This document shows positions 36,501 through 48,500 of a DNA stretch of 64,000 bases, piece by piece. The notes below the pieces were generated by a model that ran no database searches, was not told where the DNA came from, and saw only the letters and a list, made by a program, of their open reading frames with translations. Origin of the DNA: Owenia fusiformis (taxonomy: Eukaryota; Annelida; Polychaeta; Sabellida; Oweniidae); the NCBI GenBank assembly GCA_903813345.2, contig CAIIXF020000006.1, positions 8,546,989-8,610,988 on the forward strand, given 5' to 3'. The position numbers and the translations under genes were made by a program. Positions within the stretch are counted from its first letter, which is position 1; the number at the start of each line of letters is the position of its first letter.

Positions 36501-39500
36501 ACTGTTTTAATGTTACATATAATTCCAGCTGATAGACACAAGCAATCCAGATCACAACACAACAATCAACCAGACACAGACTCACAGGATTTCACGACAG
36601 CAAATGAAGAACCAGAATCATGCTGTCAATGTACAATCATGTAAAAAACTAAAAACAAGAATAAATATGGCTATGGGAATTGGCAAAAACGTGTGATGTC
36701 AGGTAATGCTATTATTCTTTTGAAAAGGTTAAAAATCATCAAGAATCTTATTGTCTCTTGTAATGAGTCTTAAGGAATATAATTAGTTTCCTTCTTAACG
36801 AAAATAAAGAGGATGTTTTTTTGGATACATTCTCCATTTTTTAAAATATGAGTGGGCATTATTAAACAAATTCCAGTTTATGAAATGATATGATATACTT
36901 TGTATTACTTCAGCTGGTAGGCAGAACGGACCAGACCAATATGGTGGTGGAGAACAAGAAGCAAATGATGACTCTTGGTGTACAATTATATAAAATCTGG
37001 TACAGATGCCAACCACATTCTGGGACAATCAAGGACTTTTGAGGACTTATTTTAATTTAATGATCTATTGTAAAATAACTGCAAAATGGGAAATAAAAAG
37101 GTGACTAGGTTTAATAGAACACACCCCCTTTCTCCATACTAAAAAGCAATCGCTAGATTTGTTCAGTGCACATATGAAAAATACAGTTCTGAGAAGTAGT
37201 ATATGCATGTACAGTATATAACAGCATAAAGGTTCTCCAGCTCTAAGTAATCAATAAAGTTACTCATTGCAGAAATGTGTTTACATAAAAATACTGTGGG
37301 TTTTTACAGTAGTAATGATCTAAACCATAATTTCAAAATGGATACTCCAAAAGAGACATTATATCATGTCATGCATCTTGTTACTCGATGTTAATTAGTG
37401 TTTAATGATGTAATTTTGAAAATCTGAAATAAATCAAGAATTTTAAATTTGAAAACGATTTTTTACCTTGGCATTTCACATCTGAGCAATTGCCTTATAA
37501 TCTTCATGCTTACTATTATGACGAATCCAACAGTGGTGGAAATATTTTTAAGTATCTATCAGACCTATTCTTTAGTCAGAACATTATTTAAGTCAAACAT
37601 ATAATGAGATAACTTAAAATTTAAACTCAAATGGAGAGATTACAATTACAATGGTGGAGAATAAAGGGAAGCCATATTATATGCTTTGCATGCAGGTTTT
37701 TCTATATTTTTTTTATCAAAAGCTTATATACAAAGTCATAAGGTAGAAGTCAATACCCTGGGGAACTATATTCATCAAAAGCTTATATACAAAGTCATTA
37801 GGCAGAAGTTAATACTCTGGGGAACTAGTAACAAAGAAATTTTCACCATGACAATTGACTGAATTTAAGTATTTAACCTCTATAAGTGGAACATTTTTTT
37901 AGTGGAACACTTCTTAACAGAACCAAGAGTGTTCTACTTACACAAGTTTTGCTGTTCAGAATATATATATCTGCTATTCAGGCCTTAATCTACGAATAGA
38001 TGTCAATAGATCTCCTAATATTTGATAAGTTCTGGGAAGTACTAGAGTCATATCAACACTGGGATTCCCCTTACTGGAATACAATTATGTTTTATTTCTA
38101 ATAGACGTGGCTCTTTGTGATTGGTAAAAAATAATCTTTATATAATTATTGTACACAGTATTTACACTGTTTTTGATGGTGAGAACAGCAAACATTTGAG
38201 AGAAAATGCCTTATAATCTAAACCCGTACCATTATAACAAGCTAAACAATGATGAAGATGATTACATGTATCCATCAGAGCTATACTACACCCAGGACAG
38301 CATAGCATGTAGATTCACGAATGGCAAACTTTTAAGTGAAACTTTCAATGAGATAATTGCTGGAAATCTGAACCCAAATGAAGATATACCCCCTATCACA
38401 GTGGTATATGACTATCCCAGTTATCCAGAACGGCCTTTTGTATTGGGATGCAGGCGCCTCTATATTTATCAAGAGCTTGAAAAGCTAGACGTCATACGTA
38501 AAGTCAAAGTGGAGATTAGCAGCTTGGCTAGTCAGCAACACAGGTTAAACAACTTTACCACAACAAATGGTGGAGTATCTGTTGAATTGCGGTCAAATGC
38601 AGGCCAGTTCAACAAAAATCGTGCTCGCGGTTGGAATTTCTACAAGAATCGATATCACTTTGGGGATTGGGAAAAGTCAGGTAATTAAAAGCAATTATAT
38701 GTCCTCTGTAAATTTGAAATCTCATTCATAAGATAAGATTAAGAACAAGAGACAAGCATCCTTAGATATCAGATTAAATACAAGCCCTTGTCGGTGCACT
38801 ACAGTAAAACCTGTCTAATTTGAACACCATTGGGACAGACTAAAATCAGTCAGATTAGAAGGTGTTCACATTTTGAGGTTTTTGCATTTGTGAGATTCTG
38901 GATTTTCAAGGTATATGAACAGATTCTCAATAAATATTTACAGTTCTATTAGGCCACATAGCCTTATGGCATTCTAATAACTTAATTGAAAATCAGATTC
39001 AAATGAATTAAGTTATCTTAAATAGACATTTTATTATTGAAACCATTCAATGTTTTTCAAAAAGTTTTGATATCATGATAAAACAGTTACCAATAGAAAA
39101 TATTTGAGCAATATTTGGAGGAAATGTGTGACATTTTATGAAAACTGTTCAGACTAGACAGGTTAATTTTACAAAAATCTGTTCATTGTTGAAATTGGGA
39201 AGTGTTCTCATTTTAAAGTTTTTTTTAACAAAAGAGTCAATGTGAGGAAAAAGTGGGACAGAAAAGAAGAGTTCAAACTGGGGGGTATATTAGCCAGGTG
39301 TTCAGATATACAGGTTTTACTGTATAAAATATATCACACCAAGATGAATCATTTTTACATGGGGATTCCCCTTTATAATGTTCCATCTGCTTTACATTTC
39401 TATGACACCATATTGAAAAATTACAGCCATTTTATCTTCTGGAAGGTTGCAATGAGTATATTAAAGTGCTATTATACTAATGTTGTCAGGTAGCAATATG

Positions 39501-42500
39501 AAAGATATGAATATAGTTTTTTAAAAATAAAATGCATAAAAAATATGATCAACATTACCATATCTTACAATTCCAAACATGGAAAAATGGGTGATGGTAC
39601 TCAAACAAGCTTTTCTCTATAGAGATACCTGCAGAGGGTAGAAACGCATAGAGTATGTCCGTTGAGTACAGTATAGGAATTACACTCCAAAACTGTCATT
39701 TTATTCAATATTGTGGGATAATCTCAGAAATTCTTTTCAAAACCAACATATTTCTTTGGTGAATAATCCTACATTCCAGAAAACTAGATGGATTGCTCTC
39801 ATTTTATAACAAATGAATGGTCCCTGGTACACCAGGAACATGAAAAGTTTATTGCTAGGAAAGGAAACACTACAAAATGTTCACAGAGTACCAAATAAAA
39901 TTACACTTGGCTGTTTTTCGAAGTTTTTTTTCAGATATTTATGGTAATCAAATTGTAAGATGACTAAATTTCAAGAAAATTCCTTCACCTCCAACAGTTA
40001 TTCCATATTAGTATTCTGTGACAATTTTTTAGGACACCTTGTATTAACTGTATCATGCTGTTGTATAGTCATCACGCATGGCCAGGTATAACATTCCACT
40101 CTTTCATGGTTTTGATTAAATATTTAGGATCCCAAGAATGAAACAAATGCTAGAAAAGAATACAATTAAAAATGCTAGAAAAGAATACAATTAAAAAACT
40201 GTTTTAATGTTATGCATATATAATTCCAGCTGATAGATACAATCAACCCAGATCGCAACACAACAATCAACCAGAAACCAACTCACATGGCTTTGATCAA
40301 TCAACACAGGATTTCACGACAATAGATGTAGAACCAGAGTTTACAACCAGAAATACTAATAATAGACATTACAAGTTCCCAGTTGATGATGAATCATGCT
40401 GTCCATGTACAATCATGTAAAAACAAGCTTTAAACTTATATACTGCGCAACAATGTATACATCTATGGCTTATATCCCACCGCTGCAACCATTATGCAAT
40501 CATGTAAAAACTTAATAGGCACAACTCTGTATACAACTATGGTTCATATCCCACAGCCGCAACCATTATGCAATAATGTAAAAACTTAATACGCACAACT
40601 CTGAATACAACTTACTATGGTTCATATCCCACCGCTGCAACCATTATGCAATCATGTAAAAACTTAATAGGCACAACTCTGTATACAACTATGGTTCATA
40701 TCCCACCGCTGCAACCATTATGCAATCATGTAAAAACTTAATAGCATAACTCTTGATACAACTTACTATGGTTCATCCCACCACTGCAACCATTATGCAA
40801 TCATGTAAAAACTTAATAGGCACAACTCTGTATACAACTATGGTTCATATCCCACCGCTGCAACCATTATGCAATCATGTAAAAACTTAATAGCATAACT
40901 CTGAATACAACTTACTATGGTTCATATCCCACCGCTGCAACCATTATGCAATCATGTAAAAACTTAATTCGCACAACTCTGAATACAACTATGGTTCATA
41001 TCCCACCACTGCAACCATTATGCAATCACGTAAAAACTTAATAGCATAACTCTGGATACAACTTACTATGGTTCATATCCCACCACTGCAACCATTATGC
41101 AATCACGTAAAAACTTAATAGCATAACTCTGGATACAACTTACTATGGTTCATCCCACCGCTGCAACCATTATGCAATCATGTAAAAACTTAATTCGCAC
41201 AACTCTGAATACAACTATGGTTCATATCCCACCGCTGCAACTATTATGCAATCATGTAAAAACTTAATAGCATAACTCTGAATACAACTTACTATGGTTC
41301 ATATCCCACCGCTGCAACCATTATGCAATCATGTAAAAACTTAATAGCATAACTCTGGATACAACTTACTATGGTTCATCCCACCACTGCAACCATTATG
41401 CAATCATGTAAAAACTTAATAGGCACAACTCTGTATACAACTATGGTTCATATCCCACCGCTGCAACCATTATGCAATCATGTAAAAACTTAATAGCATA
41501 ACTCTGAATACAACTTACTATGGTTCATATCCAACCGCTGCAACCATTATGCAATCATGAAAAACTTAATAGCATAACTCTGAATACAACTTACTATGGT
41601 TCATATCCCACCGCTGCAACCATTATGCAATCATGTAAAAACTTAATAGCATAACTCTGAATACAACTTACTATGGTTCATATCCCACCGCTGCAACCAT
41701 TATGCAATCATGTAAAAACTTAATAGCATAACTCTGGATACAACTTACTATGGTTCATCCCACCACTGCAACCATTATGCAATCATGTAAAAACTTAATA
41801 GGCACAACTCTGTATACAACTATGGTTCATATCCCACCGCTGCAACCATTATGCAATCATGTAAAAACTTAATAGCATAACTCTGAATACAACTTACTAT
41901 GGTTCATATCCCACCGCTGCAACCATTACGCAATCATGTAAAAACTTAATAGGCACAACTCTGTATACAACTATGGTTCATATCCCACAGCTGCAACCAT
42001 TATGCAATCATGAAAAACTTAATAGCATAACTCTGAATACAACTTACTATGGTTCATATCCCACCGCTGCAACCATTATGCAATCATGTAAAAACTTAAT
42101 TCGCACAACTCTGAATACAACTATGGTTCATATCCCACCGCTGCAACTATTATGCAATCATGTAAAAACTTAATAGCATAACTCTGGATACAACTATGGT
42201 TCATATCCCACCACTTAAATCATCGTGATGCATCTTGCCTGTGACACAATTAAAATGATAACACATTGATCTATAGTACTGTATTACACTCCCCTCCATA
42301 AGTTTGGCAACCTTTTTTCCCCATCGAACTACGTGTTAAAGCCTCTTTACGTTTGAATTTTTATTTACTTAACCGGCGATGAAATAACTTATAATATTGA
42401 TGGAAACGTAACTTGACTTTATTTCCAATACCTCCAAATTTTCTCAATTTTTTCCTCAATTACAATAGGTCGAAAATTGATGATAAATTTGATGAATTTT

Positions 42501-45500
42501 TGAAAATCGTCATTCCCATGTAATCCATTGGGAAATGGAGAGTTTGGGGCAAATCAGAAATCAGGAGATCTTTTCAGTAAAAGATTCAGCAAAAAATATT
42601 TTTATATAGAAAATTAAATTATCTAACTTTTTTTAACACTATGTGTTTATTTATTTGATGAATATTAAAGTTACAGCACTTCAAAGTCATTTTTGAAAAT
42701 AATTTTTCGCCTCCTGTGTTATTTCAATGGGAGAGGTTTTTTGGAAAACAATTTTGACTTTAAAGCCCTATAACTTTGTTGAACCTGAATAAACATATCA
42801 ATTTTTTGTTAAATAAAGTTAGCAAATTCAATTGCCTGCCTAACTCATATTTTTTCAAGGACTCGGATGGATTGATATTCTATCATATGACTTGCGGCAA
42901 ACCTACTATTTCCCATTGGTTAACATGGGAATGTCGATTTTCAAAAATTCATCAAATTCATCATCAGTTTTCGACCTATTGTAATTGAGGAAAAAATTGA
43001 GAAAATTTGGAGGTATTGGAATTAAAGTCAAATTACGTTTCCATCAATAGTATAAGTATATTCATCGCGGGTTAAGTAAATAAAAATTCAAATGTAAAGA
43101 GGCTTTAACACATAGTTCAATGGGGGAAAAAAGGTTGCCAAACTTATGGAGGGGAGTGTATGTTTATATTTACATTTTATGTACATACTTCTAAGAACTT
43201 GACCAATTTCTAAAAATGATGCAACATTTGTTCATTACTGATAATTATGTGATTTAAGGCTATACAAAAAGAAAAACTGTATATCATACAACTGATATTT
43301 TTGAACTGATACATAATGCTGTATATCAAAACTGAATCAATAAATTATATGTATTATATCAACGAAGGTACATCAAAATAGTTTTCAATTTTGTTGTTCA
43401 TAGTTCTAGGCATGTATTATGCAAACTACCACATTTATGTGACCTGATCGAATTTCTACTAGAATAGTAAAGCTTGAACAGTCAACTATACAGCCATGAA
43501 TCCCAGCTTTCCAATGGTGTATTAGGGCAAACCATGTCATCTTTAAAGCTCTGTTTTGCTATAGTGTAGATTCACTGGCCTCTGATAATTAATTGTTAAC
43601 ACACAGTGACTTATTTATAACAATTAATTGTCCTCCTTATTCTCCTTGTATGCATTATTTTATCACAAAGTTGACAGGACCTCTTTTTAATTTGGAATTT
43701 TGTCACTTCTTAGAAATATGGTATATTTGATAACAGACATATTTGAGAGAAAATACCCTTTAATTCAAATTCACGCTATTTCAACAATGATGATGATATT
43801 TACATGTATCCATTAGAGTTATACTTTAGTCAGGACAGCATAGCATGTACAATCTAACCATTGAACTCCAATAAGTAAACATCTCTTCAATGGAACATTT
43901 TTAACATAACCAGAGATACTCCACTTAAAGTGCCCGATAAAGTATAAATGCACATGCGTCCAGGTGTTGATAAACTATAAATAGCGAAAATCCAGGGTTT
44001 GTCACCACAAGGTAAGCCAGGACGTGTTGAGAGAACAGCTAGTGTTGATATTGAAGTTATATGTAGCCAGATAAGTTTCCTTATTGAAATTACATATGGT
44101 TATTAGCAATACTTTGTAGGTGCTAAATAATAAAATATTTAGAGTATATATGAGAGAAATTGGTCATTTCGAACCTGTTGAAAAGTTTGTGGCTCTCGGC
44201 TACACCAGGGAATTTACTTCCATGAGTACACACATAAATGTGGGGTTCCCCAAGAGGTACGCGACAAGGTGATCTGGCATCAAATGCGCGACTAAATGCT
44301 ACTATCGAAAAGATAAAATAACGAATACGACAATAAGTTATTGCATGTGACAATTCCGAGCCTTCATCTCATTGAAGTATTTTGAAGTGAAAATAGGATT
44401 TTTGTTTTAATACATGGATTCAGATGAACGTAACTTTATTCTGACAACTAATCAAAACTGAACAAAATTGATTGTACGTAACAGACAATTTATTGTTTTA
44501 CAATGTTTTGATTGGCTAAACGAATGAAACCAACAAATTATGACATGTAAAATGACAATTTTGAAATGTAAAATTTAAAAGTGACAAACTCAACCTCCCT
44601 ATCCACTCTTTGGGAGCCCTAGTAAATTAGTAATATGTACATGCAGCAGTGGTAGTGTGCAGCTTATTATCACACTACGCTTTGTATTCTAAAGCCTGTT
44701 GTTTGTAATAACACTGTTCACTCAACGTATGTTTTGTGTGTGGGCAGTCAACGATAATCATTGTTTTATCCCGGTTATATGACCTCGGCAATTATAACAA
44801 AACCGTACTAAACGAAAAAACACAAATAAGAGAAAGCTTTCACACACATATAAAAAATGAACTAGTCTAATCCGCCAGTATAAACTCTGTGCTATACGTA
44901 GTCCAACAACATTAGACCTAGCCTGGGCCTCGTTTCTTATCTGACATGTCTTATGGCCCCGGCTAGGTCTAACTTCCATGATGATTTTGCCCTTGATGCG
45001 ATCATTTAATCGTTCAGCAGGTTTCGACATGCGGAACTAATTAAACTCCGAAAACATGGTAATATTACATAAAGAATGTGATTCAAGCATGCATACATAC
45101 CTTATATATACATACACACCATCCCGTACCCCCCTTAGACCATATTGATGCATAATTACTAAAATATTGGAGACAGGTTTGGAATTTGACGAAAATATCG
45201 GTCAGCTCCGGTAACATCGAAATTGCAAATCGTATCAGGAATTAACCGTCATTGCGACACTGCATCAACAAACAGTAGGTTTGCAATTAATAACGATTTT
45301 GTGTGTATACAAGCGCTATATAAATCAATCAAAGATACCCGCTATCCTCAAAAATGGTTATTTTATCCCGAGTAATCGCGTGATAATTATCAATCTATTT
45401 GACAACAATTTCGTTTCAATAGTTTAAATTTTAACCCGGGACGAACAGACACAATGCCGGACATGCGGAAATGTCATTTTAGAGATTGGTAAGTTTAACC

Positions 45501-48500
45501 TCATTTTACTTGTATAAATGACCATTTAATACAATAATATTGTGTTGAATCGCTTGATGTTATGTGTTTTTATATTGTTGTCAAGTATCAGTTGCATGTT
45601 ATCGCGGAAAAATGGTTTCGGTGGATCCAAAACTTGCATCAATGGAAAGAATAGTAAAGAGGTTAAACTCAATAATGGCCCCAAGAAAATTCTTAATAAT
45701 AAATAACGCCGTTATTGAGTTTAACGACGTTGAACTATGCTATACGTAGCCGGGTCAGGCGCACACTTTAAACAGGTTTTACTGTATAGAGGGCTCCCCA
45801 AGAGGGGGCACTGAGGTCGCTTTTAAAATTCCAATATTGTCACTTGTCACATTTAAGATTTACCATGTTTTGTCAGTTTCATTTCTTTTTAGAGAGTCAA
45901 AGCATTCAATGCATCAGATGGTAGTATGTTATATTCCATTGTTTGATAATTTGTTAGAATAAGTCACATCTACTTGCATCTATTTATACATTCAGAAATC
46001 AAATTTTCTATTTTTGTCACCCTTGAAACACTTGTCAGTCAGATGAATGTTCAAGATTGTCATGTGTAAGCATTTATTTGTCACATTTGTTCATTTTTGA
46101 ATACCCCAAAGTCTCATTTAGTCACATTTTAGGTGCCTGGTCACCTTGTCATATACCCCTTGGGGAGCCCCATATAGAGTGTATTGTATACAAATAGTGA
46201 CTGCCATTGAAGGAAATAGTGCAAATTATTTTCCCCGGGGAAATATTCTCTCCAATGACATGCTCCCAAGGCTGCACATATAAGTAGACAGGATATTCCA
46301 GAGGCAGTTTGTATCTCGTTGAAAAATTTCAAATAAATGCATAATATTACAGTCAACATGACCTCTTAATATTATAGTCGACATGACCTCTTCTCTAACT
46401 TGGCATACTGCCTTTTTGACTTCTTAGAAATATGGTGTATTTGCTAACAAGACATATTTGAGAAACATTTGAGAGAAAATGCCCTTTAATCTGAATTCAC
46501 GCTATTTCAACGATGATGATGATATTTACATGTACCCTTCGGAGCTATACTTTAGCCAGGACAGCATAGCATGTACATTCAAGAATGGCAACCTACTAAG
46601 TGAAACATTCAATGAGATAATTGCTGGAAATTTGAATCCAAACGAAGATATACCCCCACTTACAGTGGTGTATGTTCCGGAGTATAATGGGAAGCCTTAT
46701 GCTTTGGCATGCAGGCGTCTCTATATTTACCAAGAACTTGAAAAGCTTGATGTCATACGCAAAATCAAGGTAGAAGTAAGTACCTTAAAAAGCCAGCAAC
46801 ATAGAGTACAGAATTTCACAACAACGAACGGTGGCGTTTCCATTAGACTGAGGTCTATGAATCGTGCAGGCCAGTTCAACAGAGATCAAGCCTGTGGCTG
46901 GAACTATTACAAGATTCAATATGGCTATGGGAATTGGGAAAAGCGTCAGTCAGGTAATGAATGCCATCATATTTTTCAAAATAGTTGAATATAGAAAACA
47001 GAAACTCCCCAGAGTAGTTAATCCAATAGATCAAAACATATTTTTATCAAATCACTCATCATTTTGAACATTACATAATAGAAATAAGCAGGCAGTAGTA
47101 TAATTACTTTAAGCAAAATCGACACCCATGATGTGACAGTTATATTAGAATTTTTTCTTGAGCAGACTAAGAGGTCCTTTGCCCATTTAACATTAGCCTA
47201 TAAAAACCAAAGCCCTAAGCCAAATCCTAAAACTGGTATCTAAATTATTAAAAATTACATTTTTTCATGAAATATGATGGTTATTTTTAATTTATCAGCC
47301 GTCTTGAAATTGAGCAGAGTAGCCATTTGAACAAAGATCATTTTTGCCTATTTGACACGAGCCTATAAATTTTAAACCATTTCTGTCAACTGATATTTGA
47401 TAAGATTAAGAACAATAGACCAGCAACATTATAAATAAGACCATACCGCCAAGATTGTACAAAACATACTTTTAGCTCCATTGAGAAAGGTCCATATGTT
47501 AAATTGACAAAGTTCAAATTATAATTTCTCAAATCTCAGCCCATTTAACCCTCACATCCATTCAGACCATGAGCAATTCCAAACATGGAACAAGGCATTA
47601 ACATGACAAAATGTCATCACTTAGTTGCTCACAGCTGTTCAAACTTCAGTCAGATTTGAATTTCTGAGAACTCTGTAGATGATTTTGAAAAAAGGTCAAT
47701 TTGAAACAAGTTTTTGACCCTGAGAAGGTCATTGAAGGTGAAATCTCAAATCTAAAGTCAGATTTGAACTTCTGAGAACTCGAAGAAAAAAAATTGGTTC
47801 ATTTGAAACAAGTTGAAAAACGACCTTTTTGACCTTGTAGATGATTTTGAAAATTAGAAGCAAGTTGAAAAAGACCTTCTTTAACCTTTGTTTGACCTTG
47901 GAAAGGTCATCCAAGGTCAAATTTTAATTCTCAAGTCAGAGTTGAACTTCTGAAATCTTGTAGATGATTTTGAAAAAAAAATGGTCAATTTGAAGCAAGT
48001 TGAAAAAAGACCTTTTTAACCTAAATTTTTTGACGTTGAAAGGACATCAAAGGTCAAATCTTAATTCTAGAGTCAAATATGAACTTCTGAAAACTTGTAG
48101 ATGATTTTGAAAAAATGAAGTCAATCTAAACAGTATTTGTCAAGTTATTGGAAGTTGTTACAGACGCCAATTGCCAACCGCCAACCACCAACCGCCAAGC
48201 ACCAACCGCCATCCGCTCATCGCCGTCACAAAAAATGGAGATCATAACAATATGTCGCTATGTTGGTGGTGACATAAAAATGATTGATGGTACTCAAATT
48301 TTATATATCATTTTTATATATCATATTTATATATCAAGATCATTCCGTCATTACTCATACAGCAATTTCATGTTCGTCTTGAAACAATTCTTTTGGGACA
48401 CCCAGTATTTACTGTATCATGCTGTTGTGTGATAGTCACTCATGGGGTACATTTTACTCCTTCAAGGTTTTTAATTAAATATTTAGGATTCTGAGAACAG

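Noticed and set aside
40440-42215. Regular repeats resembling a CRISPR array
   Set aside because: Units are contiguous without unique spacers, the genome is eukaryotic, and the unit is traceable to the copy B 3'UTR.
44236-44622. ggggttccccaag as a reverse-transcriptase GVPQ motif
   Set aside because: The codons after it do not continue as GSxLGP; the sequence fits a terminal inverted repeat better.
44758-45030. 90-codon minus-strand frame starting [12 protein letters not shown]
   Set aside because: A plausible first exon by composition, but not recognised and with no partner exon.
45469-45749. Possible two-exon plus-strand gene ([12 protein letters not shown], then a 61-codon frame)
   Set aside because: The splice borders are weak, the peptide is unknown, and the second part contains a local inverted repeat (gttaaactcaataa / ttattgagtttaac) typical of repeat DNA.
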